Shown here piece after piece: positions 38,282 through 47,400 of a DNA stretch of 64,000 nt. This DNA comes from Croceifilum oryzae (GTDB lineage: Bacteria; Bacillota; Bacilli; Thermoactinomycetales; Thermoactinomycetaceae). The notes under the pieces were generated by a model, which made no database searches, was not told the origin of the DNA, and saw nothing but the letters and a program-made list of their open reading frames with translations. The stretch's first letter is position 1; the number at the start of each line of letters is the position of its first letter. Made by a program: the position numbers and the translations under genes. Location of the stretch: the NCBI RefSeq assembly GCF_030814315.1, contig NZ_JAUSUV010000001.1, forward strand, positions 300,813 to 364,812, written 5' to 3'.

Positions 38282-39694
38282 ATGTTTCAACATCATGGTA
38301 AAAATCATCATGAAGTAACATTGCCACATGGGCAACTTCATTTGTTTGCAAATGAGGAAGTGTTTGCTTCATTTGAAGATCGTATCTATGAGATGGCAGA
38401 TCATAATTTACGGATTCCACGAAATATATATATGAGCTATACACCAGATGCTCACATAGGAATTGGGACATGTATTGGAACTACCGCAGTCTGGAGTATG
38501 AAAGATGGCTTTGTTTCTCCGTCTATTGTCGGAAGCGATATTGGTTGTGGGATGAGGGTTCATCTGACATCTCTTCGAAAAGAAGATATACAAGATAAAG
38601 AGATCAGGCGAAAGTTAATAAAAGCGATTGAGAAATTTGTCCCGACAAAAGAACGAGATGGTAGCCATTATAACGAAATTAAGGTAGAAGAGATTGTACG
38701 AGAAGGTATCTATGGGTTGCCGCCTGAGTATGTATCAGATCGAGATCGCTCTACTACCTACGTTGAACATGCGAAGTTTGAGTATGATCATAGTGTGTTA
38801 GAGCACATTTCGGGGAAACTGTGGAAGCGTGCTTGGAGGCAAATCGGGACGCTTGGTGGAGGAAATCATTTTATTGAGATTCAGTATCTACAGATTTCAG
38901 AGGATAAACGTGATATTGCGGAAAAATGGGGCTTATTTGATGGACAAGTAGTCGTCATGATTCACTCAGGATCGCGTGCTTGGGGAGGAATGCTCGGACC
39001 TAAATATACCAAGGAGTTTCGTGATGCAATGGATTTATGGGGTGTTGAAAATCCAGAGAAGAATCTCGTCTATGCACCGATCCAGTCGGAGGAAGGGCAA
39101 AGATATATTAATCTAATGTACGCAGCCCTTAATTATGCGGTCGTAAATCGTCATATGATTGCATACGGTGTTCATCAAGCATTCCAAAAGGTATTTGGTG
39201 AGGATATGGAATTCCCGGTTCTATATGATCTTATGCATAACTATGCTTTAAAGGAAATTCATCGTAATAAGCCGATGTTAGTTCACCGTAAAGGTGCGAC
39301 AAGAGCACTGCCAGCAGGGCATTTCATGAATGCGAAGCCTTATAAAGAGACTGGACATCCTGCTTTGATCCCAGGATCGATGGGGACTGCTTCTTACATT
39401 ATGGTGGGTGAGGAGCAGGGAGAAAAAAACTTTTATTCCATTTGTCATGGAGCAGGACGAATACGCTCTAGGCGTGCGACGAGGGAATTAGTTACGGTGG
39501 ATGAATTTGCCGAGTCGCTTAAAGTAGGGACAGATGAAGAGATCTTAGTCAATCATCGTACCTTGAAAACGGTTCTAGATGAATGTCCACAAGCATATAA
39601 AGATGTGGATCAAATCATTGATTCAATTGCGGGTGCAGGTTTGGCTTCAGTGGTTGCAGAGTGTAAACCGATGGCTGTAGTAAAAGGAACCTAA
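38282..39694 (+). CDS. rtcB: RtcB-family RNA ligase
   Basis: 470 residues. Joins 2',3'-cyclic-phosphate or 3'-phosphate RNA ends to 5'-OH ends using GTP and Mn. VGSDIGCGMRVH (metal Asp/Cys), GTLGGGNHFIEI, MIHSGSRAWGG, SMGTASYIMVG and the guanylated His motif SICHGAGRIRSR are present. RtcB in bacteria repairs tRNA or rRNA. SD AAGGGTGA before ATG 38282; single gene. Confidence 0.93.
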   Translation: MFQHHGKNHHEVTLPHGQLHLFANEEVFASFEDRIYEMADHNLRIPRNIYMSYTPDAHIGIGTCIGTTAVWSMKDGFVSPSIVGSDIGCGMRVHLTSLRKEDIQDKEIRRKLIKAIEKFVPTKERDGSHYNEIKVEEIVREGIYGLPPEYVSDRDRSTTYVEHAKFEYDHSVLEHISGKLWKRAWRQIGTLGGGNHFIEIQYLQISEDKRDIAEKWGLFDGQVVVMIHSGSRAWGGMLGPKYTKEFRDAMDLWGVENPEKNLVYAPIQSEEGQRYINLMYAALNYAVVNRHMIAYGVHQAFQKVFGEDMEFPVLYDLMHNYALKEIHRNKPMLVHRKGATRALPAGHFMNAKPYKETGHPALIPGSMGTASYIMVGEEQGEKNFYSICHGAGRIRSRRATRELVTVDEFAESLKVGTDEEILVNHRTLKTVLDECPQAYKDVDQIIDSIAGAGLASVVAECKPMAVVKGT

Positions 39695-39754
39695 AACGAT
39701 CCATAGACGTTTTTTCCCGATTTGGATACAATAAATGAAGAAGGAGGGATAGAT

Positions 39755-40195
39755 ATGTCACAAAACTTTTATTTTCAACAAATGCAGATGATGGTTCAAC
39801 CCATGCGAGATGAGCTAACTCGAATTGGTGTAAAAGAACTACGCACTCCAGAAGAAGTGCAGGAAGCATTCCAAGGTGAGGCAACGAATGGAACTTCTTT
39901 AGTTGTTGTAAACTCGGTTTGTGGTTGTGCTGCAGGACTTGCTCGTCCAGCAATCGCAGAATCCTTGAAACATGAGAAAACCCCCGACCACCTCTATACG
40001 GTGTTCGCTGGTCAAGATAAAGAAGCAACGGCAGAAGCCCGTCAATATTTCGAGGGTCAACCACCTTCCTCACCTTCTTTTGTCATCTTAAAAGACGGTA
40101 AATTAGTACATATGATTCATCGTCACGAGATTGAAGGCGTTTCATTGGAAGAGATTGCAGCCAATCTAACCAATGCTTACAACAAATATTGCTAG
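39755..40195 (+). CDS. Bacilliredoxin (BrxA/BrxB, YphP/YqiW family)
   Basis: 146 residues, thioredoxin-like fold with the CGC active site in NSVCGCAAGLARPA, plus SPSFVILKDGKLV. Removes bacillithiol from S-bacillithiolated proteins, so the host is expected to make bacillithiol. ATG 39755 follows AAGGAGGG. Confidence 0.9.
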   Translation: MSQNFYFQQMQMMVQPMRDELTRIGVKELRTPEEVQEAFQGEATNGTSLVVVNSVCGCAAGLARPAIAESLKHEKTPDHLYTVFAGQDKEATAEARQYFEGQPPSSPSFVILKDGKLVHMIHRHEIEGVSLEEIAANLTNAYNKYC

Positions 40196-40205
40196 TAAAT
40201 GTGAG

Positions 40206-40250
40206 AAATCCCCTTGTAGAGTTGAAAGTAACTTTACAAGGGGATTTTTT
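40206..40250 (+). terminator. Terminator of the bacilliredoxin gene
   Basis: AATCCCCTTGTA paired with TACAAGGGGATT, followed by TTTT. Confidence 0.9.
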
Positions 40251-40353
40251 ATGTATTTGAGTGTAGATAGACAGTGTTATATTAAAAAAACAATCTTTTT
40301 GATATAATCAAAACTAATGAAAAATACAGAAATGATCTCATAGGAGGCATAAC

Positions 40354-41034
40354 ATGAGAGTGAATCGATTGATTTCAGGTGCATTGATAGCAAGTTTATG
40401 TGCCATGGCTATCGGTTGTGGAACGGAGGCAACCAAACCAGAGAAGCCAAAAGAGGAGCAGGCATCTGTTCAACCGGCAGAGGATAGTGATCCAGTAGCG
40501 CTTCATGAGCCAAAGGTGGAGCAGTATTTAAACAAAGTAACAGAGATCGATCTGTTTCAGCTATCAAAAGACGAGCAGACTTTATACGATCAATTAAAAA
40601 AGAAATTTGATTATCCCTTACTCAAAGGCGTTGATCCCATCACCCAAACCAAATTACTCATTCACGCTCAGGGAATGGGGGATCACGGATTGGAGTACGA
40701 TCTTTACCTACCCACAGCATCCAAAGATGAAGTTCTATTTAAAGTCGATAAAGATCAAATGATCTCAGCACCTGCCACACGTGAAGCCTATGTGAAGAAG
40801 AAAGCAGATCCAAAAGTAATGGAAAAGGCAAAAACCTTAAGTAAGGCAAAAATGAGAGCAGTCTATCATAAAGACTCCATTCCGCCGATTATTCAGATAG
40901 TATATGAAGCGCCTGGACAAGACAAAGGGAATTACCTCGCATTTCGAGAGTACGAGGGTATTTGGAGGATGGAATTTGATCTAAATACAGGATTTAGCAA
41001 TGACGTGGACGATGAGGATGGCGTACAAAACTAA
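40354..41034 (+). CDS. Hypothetical lipoprotein
   Basis: 226 residues with lipobox AIGC (Cys22) followed by an acidic Lys/Glu/Pro tether. The mature part (LSKDEQTLYDQLKKKFDYPL, LLIHAQGMGDHGLEYDLYLP, FREYEGIWRMEFDL) is not recognised. Anchored on the outer face of the membrane. SD AGGAGG upstream. Confidence 0.75.
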   Translation: MRVNRLISGALIASLCAMAIGCGTEATKPEKPKEEQASVQPAEDSDPVALHEPKVEQYLNKVTEIDLFQLSKDEQTLYDQLKKKFDYPLLKGVDPITQTKLLIHAQGMGDHGLEYDLYLPTASKDEVLFKVDKDQMISAPATREAYVKKKADPKVMEKAKTLSKAKMRAVYHKDSIPPIIQIVYEAPGQDKGNYLAFREYEGIWRMEFDLNTGFSNDVDDEDGVQN

Positions 41035-41045
41035 CCTAAGAAAAT

Positions 41046-41075
41046 GGCTTTAGTCTAAGTGACTGAAGCCTTTTT
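41046..41075 (+). terminator. Terminator of the lipoprotein gene
   Basis: GGCTTTAGTC-TAAGT-GACTGAAGCC followed by TTTTT. Confidence 0.9.
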
Positions 41076-41260
41076 AATGGCTAAGAAAAAATGTTAAGTA
41101 GATATATTTTATAAGCATTGGATAGGATTGAAATGGGTATAGGAATAGGGAACATGCCTAGTGTGAGAAAGTAGAGCTTGTGAAGTAGCGAGAAACGAAG
41201 GACAAGATGAGCCGGTTTGATTACTTTTTCTGAATATCTTTCATAATGGGGGATGAAGGA

Positions 41261-41327
41261 ACAGACTTGCTTTTCCACATCCTTGTTGGCTCACTATTTG
41301 AGCCGTGGCTCGTTACATGCCCCGGGA
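41261..41327 (-). repeat. Dispersed repeat, half-length copy (copy D)
   Basis: Within the 359-bp gap 41035-41393. CTTGCTTTTCCACATCC and GGCTCACTATTTGAGC are shared with copy B in the same orientation and end in the CATGCCCCGGGA end seen in copy G. The other half (to about 41130) has lost clear similarity. Confidence 0.6.
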
Positions 41328-41393
41328 CTTGAGCCAAAGGCAAATCCTATATCTGGCTCTCCTGCTCCAGTCATCAATAAAAAGTTAGGATAA

Positions 41394-42179
41394 TCAGATA
41401 ATTAACGCCGTATTATTCTGATGCGTAATGCTCTCAAGTAACGAAAGATATTCCTTTTGTAAAATAATATCTGACTGAGACAATGCCTTGCCAATCGGAT
41501 GAGTCTCAAGTATTTGAGGTCGAGGTAGTTTATGATCTAAACATAATTGGATCGTTTCTTCTATTTGTTGCGAATCCATTAATTGAATCGACATAAACAA
41601 ACGTAAATCGATATTCAATTTTTGTAAGTCCCTTTTCACTGTGCGTATTTCTTGAAAGTCTATTTTATGGCTCTCATGATTCTTCTGATTAAATATAAGA
41701 TCAAAGTAGAGAGGAAACGAAGTGAATGTATGTGTAAATAACTTATTCTCATGGATCTGTAAGTCATCCATCAAAATTTGTATGGTTAATGGGTAAGGAG
41801 TAGATTGGATTAAGGTATCAATTGGATAGGGATCATGTAGATAATCAGTGCCGCTACATATGATTTCCTGAATCGAATGATTGAATGAATAATAGGATTC
41901 GAAAGAAGGACGAACTCCATCCTCTCCTTCATCCATGGGTCTCTTTTTATCTAGGATGGAATGATTCTCCAAAAAGGCGACGGTAGGAGAAAACAGGAAC
42001 AGATTCACATGATTCATGTCTGTGCGAATGATGTTCGACTCTACCTTTTGTGCATCGAATAATTGGAGATTTGTGTTGTTTAGCAGTTGGATTTGCCCAT
42101 TATTTTGCAGGACGATATAGCTACTATCTATTTCGCGATAGGCAATGATTTTTTTAGGATTCCCTTTATTCCAAACGAT
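41394..42179 (-). CDS. Unrecognised protein divergent from the PlcR-like receptor; possible ATC start
   Basis: 261 codons if translation begins at ATC 42179, seven bases after a perfect AGGAGG; no ATG/GTG/TTG lies near that SD in frame. The first conventional start is ATG 42017, with no SD. Codons 1-54 (VWNKGNPKKIIAYREIDSSY and onward) look coding. No motif is firm; the C-terminal part (QIEETIQLCLDHKLPRPQIL then THPIGKAL) faintly recalls the last barrel strands of radical SAM/SPASM enzymes, but there is no CxxxCxxC. Possibly linked to the adjoining biosynthetic region. Confidence 0.55.
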   Translation of the reverse strand: MVWNKGNPKKIIAYREIDSSYIVLQNNGQIQLLNNTNLQLFDAQKVESNIIRTDMNHVNLFLFSPTVAFLENHSILDKKRPMDEGEDGVRPSFESYYSFNHSIQEIICSGTDYLHDPYPIDTLIQSTPYPLTIQILMDDLQIHENKLFTHTFTSFPLYFDLIFNQKNHESHKIDFQEIRTVKRDLQKLNIDLRLFMSIQLMDSQQIEETIQLCLDHKLPRPQILETHPIGKALSQSDIILQKEYLSLLESITHQNNTALII

Positions 42180-42418
42180 AAGATCACCTCCTAGTATAAG
42201 AGTTCTTTACAATTATCAAACTTACACTACAAAAATATTGGTTGTAAAGAAAGGGATTCTCTGAATGAGATTCATAGATACAAACATGTAGCAATTTTTA
42301 TTCAATTACAATCAATTTTGTATTAATATATAATAGAAGTTATTTTCAAACTTTAATACTTACAATCATGGTTGAAAATGGAACATTACCAGGACTGAAC
42401 GAATGTTGGAAGGTGAAA

Positions 42419-43327
42419 ATGAAAATGGATTTTTCGAGTGTTGGGGATAATATTAAACAGTTGCGAAAGACATTTGGTTTATCGCAAAAAGAACTAGCTG
42501 AAGGAATTTGTACACAAGCACAGATTAGCAAGATTGAAAATGGATCCATTTATCCTTTATCAACTACGTTGTACTTAATCTCTCGTAAGTTAGGTGTGGA
42601 TGTTAACTACTTTTTTGATATTTGTGAGACACCGCGTCTTGACTATGCTCAAGAGGTGATTTTGTTAATTCAGGAATATAAAAGAAAGCGCGACTATGAG
42701 AAGATATATCGCATTGTAAAAGCAGAAAAGACAAATCCCGTATTCCAAACGCTACGAAACAAGCAGTTTCTCATTTGGCATGAGGGGATCTGTCTTTATT
42801 ATTTGAAAAGTAATAGCGAGGAATGTTTGAATCTTTTAAAGCAAGCCTTGGATATGACTTTAAGCGCGATTGTTTCGTTACGAGAAGTAGAGATCTTGAA
42901 TAGTATCGCCATTATCTATTGTGAAGAGAAAAACTATGTAGAAGCAAACACATACTTTGAAAAAGCAATTAAGCATTATGAAGTCTTGCCGTATAAAAAT
43001 GATATCTCGATTATCGTTCGCGTCTATTACAACTATGCAAAGAGTCTAACGATAACAGGCGAGTATGAAAGGTCGATCGATTTTTGTAATCGTGGTATCC
43101 GAATTTGCCGTTCTAATGAAACTCTCTATTCATTAGGAGAGCTGATGTATCATACGGGCTTTAATTGGCTAAATGTGGGGAATCACATGAAAGCAATTCA
43201 GTATATGAAAGAATCTATTCGAATATTTGAATTGCAACAAAATCAGCAATTCATTCAACACGTTGAGACGGAAATTGCTAAGATATCGGATCATCCAGCT
43301 TCTGAGGAAATGGGAACGGGTGGCTAG
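42419..43327 (+). CDS. PlcR/NprR-like peptide-responsive regulator (RRNPP family)
   Basis: 302 residues: N-terminal HTH (VGDNIKQLRKTFGLSQKELA, ISKIENGSIYPLSTTLYLI, about 5-62) then tandem TPR helices (AIIYCEEKNYVEANTYFEKA, YYNYAKSLTITGEYERSIDF, TGFNWLNVGNHMKAIQYMKE). This is the PlcR architecture, in which a re-imported short peptide binds the TPRs and activates DNA binding. Start ATG 42419 sits just after GGAAGG; a Met at 42368 has no SD. The cognate peptide gene is probably 43612-43701. Confidence 0.85.
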   Translation: MKMDFSSVGDNIKQLRKTFGLSQKELAEGICTQAQISKIENGSIYPLSTTLYLISRKLGVDVNYFFDICETPRLDYAQEVILLIQEYKRKRDYEKIYRIVKAEKTNPVFQTLRNKQFLIWHEGICLYYLKSNSEECLNLLKQALDMTLSAIVSLREVEILNSIAIIYCEEKNYVEANTYFEKAIKHYEVLPYKNDISIIVRVYYNYAKSLTITGEYERSIDFCNRGIRICRSNETLYSLGELMYHTGFNWLNVGNHMKAIQYMKESIRIFELQQNQQFIQHVETEIAKISDHPASEEMGTGG

Positions 43328-43350
43328 TGGAAACATAATACCTTCCTGAT

Positions 43351-43396
43351 CGGGATAGTTTGCTTCGTCTAGTGCGAAAGGACTATCCCTTTTTAT
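43351..43396 (+). terminator. Terminator of the PlcR-like gene
   Basis: GGGATAGT paired with ACTATCCC, followed by TTTTTATT; separates receptor and peptide transcripts. Confidence 0.85.
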
Positions 43397-43475
43397 TGCT
43401 GATAATTTTCTTACAAATATGATTTGTTTAACACAATCTGAATTATATTATTAGAGTTATTTTTTTCATGACATA

Positions 43476-43491
43476 GCATAGGAATTGATGC
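43476..43491. promoter_or_regulatory. Possible receptor-binding inverted repeat
   Basis: GCATAGGAATTGATGC, 16 bp, about 65 bp upstream of the peptide-gene -10 element. It has PlcR-box length but not its TATGNA-TNCATA sequence, so this is only a candidate. Confidence 0.25.
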
Positions 43492-43555
43492 GAAATGGAT
43501 GCCTGAAGTGTAGGGAACTCTTGCTGTGTCAAACGCATGATTATCGAGGGCGATC

Positions 43556-43561
43556 TATAAT
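43556..43561 (+). promoter_or_regulatory. -10 element of the peptide gene
   Basis: Perfect TATAAT. The expected -35 position reads ACGCAT, a poor match, which is what an activator-dependent promoter looks like. Confidence 0.45.
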
Positions 43562-43611
43562 ACTTTCAACAGGCACAAGTGCTTGAAAAAAGAGAGAATG
43601 AGGTGACAATC

Positions 43612-43701
43612 TTGAAAAAAGTAAATTACCTTCTATCAATGGTAGTAGTCGCTGTGGTTATGGGGACACCAGTTCTTTATACTCTTCCATTTCAACATTA
43701 A
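43612..43701 (+). CDS. PapR-like signalling peptide precursor
   Basis: 29 codons from TTG 43612, five bases after GAGGTGA. The peptide starts MKKVNYLL, has a hydrophobic export core (VVVAVVMG) and ends LYTLPFQH. PapR, the PlcR peptide, ends in LPFEF or LPFEH; Leu-Pro-Phe and the terminal His are in the same place. It follows a PlcR-like receptor on the same strand, as papR follows plcR. Predicted to be exported, trimmed and re-imported as a 5-8-mer. No other call explains a gene this short with a strong SD. Confidence 0.75.
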   Translation: MKKVNYLLSMVVVAVVMGTPVLYTLPFQH

Positions 43702-43746
43702 TACATGAAATAAAAAAATTCACTAGCATTTAATATGCTCTATTTC

Positions 43747-43799
43747 GTAGTTACATGGGAAAGATATCCCTATTTTTTTACAGGATAACATGTAACTAC
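43747..43799 (+). promoter_or_regulatory. Long-range inverted repeat over the hydroxylase start
   Basis: GTAGTTACATG (43747-43757) is exactly complementary to CATGTAACTAC (43789-43799). The first arm contains the candidate ATG at 43755, and a GGGA-TCCC mini-hairpin followed by T7 sits between the arms. It could hide the start, act as an attenuator, or be an operator. Confidence 0.45.
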
Positions 43800-44387
43800 T
43801 TTAGCAGTCTGGATACGAATGTAGTGAACAAAGATAAAACAGGATTGACCTATCTGAACACCAAGGAGACTATTCTGAGTATGGTTTTTGTTTTGAAATT
43901 AGTTGGATACTATTTGTTGTGCAATCTTTATTCATATGTGATGCACCGATTAGCTCATATTCCGAGTAAGAAAAATCCGCTTTTTATCATTCATCGGGAA
44001 CATCATAAAAATAAGTATGATGATGCAAAACCAAGTCTTCCTGACTGGCCTAATTATTTTTTATGGTTTGGCAATCTACATGCAACGTTAGATGTTTGGA
44101 TTACACTCACACTGCCGCACATCATTGTGATATGGGTGGATCCGGTTCCTGGACTCGTATTATTCGTAATCCACTATTTTTATGAAGTTTTCTTAGCTGC
44201 AACGGTTTTAGATCATAATCCTCGTATTAAGGGACCGATTACGAAATTCCTTGCTGTGGGTGAGTATCATATGAACCATCATTACTATGTGAAAGGGAAT
44301 TATGGTTTTTATATTACCTTCTGGGATTTTGTCTTCGGAACCGTTTATAGGAAATCACAGCAGCATAGTAGGAAGAACAAGGCATAG
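43755..44387 (+). CDS. Fatty acid hydroxylase/sterol desaturase-superfamily membrane enzyme
   Basis: 210 residues with the diiron histidine clusters HRLAH, HREHHK and HMNHHYY and several membrane helices (VLKLVGYYLLCNLYSYVM, FVIHYFYEVFLAATVL). Family members hydroxylate or desaturate lipids or carotenoids using O2. It precedes the NRPS genes by 14 bp on the same strand, so it may modify an acyl chain or residue of the product. The start is uncertain: ATG 43755 lacks an SD and lies in a hairpin; ATG 43881 follows AAGGAGA at 12 bp and retains all His clusters. Confidence 0.75.
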   Translation: MGKISLFFYRITCNYFSSLDTNVVNKDKTGLTYLNTKETILSMVFVLKLVGYYLLCNLYSYVMHRLAHIPSKKNPLFIIHREHHKNKYDDAKPSLPDWPNYFLWFGNLHATLDVWITLTLPHIIVIWVDPVPGLVLFVIHYFYEVFLAATVLDHNPRIKGPITKFLAVGEYHMNHHYYVKGNYGFYITFWDFVFGTVYRKSQQHSRKNKA

Positions 44388-44401
44388 AGGTGATTAAGCA
44401 C

Positions 44402-47400
44402 GTGATGTCCCAAGAAGGAAATCGTTTTTTTCCACTGACGCATCCTCAAAAGCGAATCTGGTATATCGAAAAGCTCATTTCGGATTCTCCTCTGCACCAT
44501 ATTTGTGGTACAGCTGAATTAAAAGGGGAAATCGATCTAAAACGGTTAGAAGAAACGATTCTCTGCTTTTTGAAGAAACATGATTCCTTTCGATTGCATT
44601 TTTTTGAGGAAAACCAAGAAGTATATCAAATGGTAAGCGATTTTACTCTGGAGAAAATAGATTTCTTCGATTTTAGCCAGGATGAAGATCCATTATACCG
44701 TTGTAATCAATGGATTCAACAAGAAATAGAAAAACCGTTTTCTATGATAAACAATGATTTGTTTTATCTAGCAATCTATCGGACTAGCGAATCATGCTAT
44801 GGACTATTTGTGAAGGTTCATCATTTGATTTTTGATGGTTGGTCCATTCATATATTGGCCAAGCAGATTTGCGAAATGTATGAAGGCATCGAGGATGGGC
44901 ATAGAGCAGGATCTTACCTTGATTATATTGCAAAGGAACAACAATATTTACAGTCTGAAAGACTGCTGAAGAATAAAGAGTTTTGGATGAAGAAGTTTGA
45001 GACATTGCCAGAGCTTCTTTTTGCTGAGAATCAAGATCGGTATGAAGGGAAGCGCAAATCGTTTCTCATGGATCCATCTCTTACAACGAAAATGAAAGCA
45101 TTGGCGCAGAAATACCAGTGTTCTCTTAACGAGTGGTACATTATGTTGGTACAAATCTACTTACATAAGATGGTAGGGCGACGAGATATTGTGATGGGTA
45201 CACCTGTGTATAATCGCTCTGGCAAGAAAGAGAAAGAGACGATTGGCATGTTTACTAGCACGATGCCGTTACGATGTGAAGTGGATGTAGATTCTTCTGT
45301 AACCGAATATCTCGAGACGGTGAAACGAGAGATTCGGCAGAGTTATATGCATCAAAAGTATCCATATGACTTACTAGCGAATGATCTTCAGTTACAGAAG
45401 CATGGTTATGATTCCTTATTCCAGCTCTGTGTCAACTACTACAATTTCCAAGCGAATAACCAATTGCTTGATCCTGAGGAGCTTTACAACGGACATCAAT
45501 TATATCCTATGCAAATCGTAGTCAAGGAATGGTCCGAAGAAGGTAGTTTGCAACTTGACTTTGATTATAGAACAAGTGTGTTTACTGAAAATTATATTGA
45601 GCAGATGAACGCTCGAATGATCTATCTGGCTGAGCAAATTTTACAAAAACCAGATGCTTTAATCTGTGATTTAACGTTGTTATCTGACGCGGAAGTGAAG
45701 GAGCTCGTATACGAATTTAATCATACAGCGGCTGAATATCCAAAAGATAAAACGGTTACGGAACTGTTTGAAGAACAAGTGAAAAGTACCCCGCATAACA
45801 TAGCTGTTTCTTGTCGGAATGAGTCTTTGACCTATGAAGAGTTAAATGGGAAAGCGAATCAATTGGCACGATCTTTAGTGAAGCGTGGGATTGGACGAGG
45901 TAGCATGGTAGGGATTTTGGCAGATCACTCACTCGATCTTCCTGTAGCTATCTTAGGAATATTGAAAACAGGTGCAGCTTACTTGCCGATCGATGTACAA
46001 ACGGCTTCGGATAGGATTCAAGAGATTCTAGTAGATAGTGAAGCTTCTTTTCTCTTAACCAATCGAGAAGTGCCGGAAGATGTGGGCTTTATGGGTGATG
46101 TGATCAACTTCCAAGACCCACAATGGTATACAGGTGATGGATCCAATCTACAAGTGGAATGCTTCCCAAGTGATTTAGTGTACATGATCTACACATCCGG
46201 TTCTACGGGCAAGCCTAAAGGTGTGATGATCGAGCATAGAGGATTAAGTAACTATATTTGTTGGGCACAAAAGACGTATGTGAAAGACGCTGACGATTCT
46301 TTTGCATTATATTCCTCGCTCGCGTTTGACTTAACAGTCACTTCTATTTTTACGCCATTAATAGGTGGTAATCAAATTCGCGTTTACCCCGAAAGCGATG
46401 AGAATTTTGTGCTTTACGATATTTTAGAAGACAATCAAGCGTCGATTATGAAGTTGACTCCAGCGCATTTGTCTTTGTTGCAAGAGAAGACATTTTCAAA
46501 CTCAAGGATAAAGAGATTGATTGTTGGGGGCGAGGAATTAAAAGGGTCGCTCGCGCAAAAGATTCAAGATGCCTTTCATGGAAAAGTTGAGATTTTGAAT
46601 GAATACGGTCCAACTGAGACGGTTGTAGGTTGTATGATTCATCGATTTAATCCTACTACCGATCAAGAGGCTGCAGTTCCCATCGGGATTCCGGCGGATA
46701 ATGTACAAATTTATCTGTTAGATGAAAAATTTCGACCTGTTCCCAAGGGATCTATTGGGGAGATGTATATATCGGGTGATGGAGTAGCAAGAGGCTACTG
46801 GAATCGCCCTGATTTAACGGCTCAGTGCTTTATTGATAATCCATTTATATTAGGTAAGAAGATGTACAAGACTGGGGATCTAGCGAAGTTTCTAGATCAT
46901 GGCTTGATCGAGTATGTCGGTCGTAAAGACCAGCAGGTGAAACTAAGAGGATATCGCATTGAACTGACTGAGATTGAGTACCGCCTGATGAAACTTCCTT
47001 ATGTGAAGGAAGCGGTGGTGATTGATCGGGTATTGAGTACAGGTCAAAAGCAACTATATGCCTACCTCGTAAAAGCGATTGATGATGGGATTTCAGCACT
47101 CGCCATCAAGCAAGACTTAGCGAAAGTACTGCCTGCGTATATGATTCCGGCACACTTCCTCTTTATCGATCAGATTCCGTTGACGAAGAATGGCAAGGTT
47201 GACCGAAATCAGTTGCCGATGGAGGAACGAAGGGCTATGGAAATAGACCCTGATCAAGTAGTGGGGGATCGAGAGCTACAAGTCCTTACGGTGCTTCAAG
47301 AGATTTTACAGGTCGATTCGGTTCACTTGCAGGATGATTTCTATCAATTGGGTGGCGACTCGATCAAAGCGATTCAGATTTCTTCGAAGCTGAAAAATGT

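Noticed and set aside
41081..41278. 65-codon minus-strand frame
   Set aside because: Falls across repeat copy D, has no SD and no recognisable motif.
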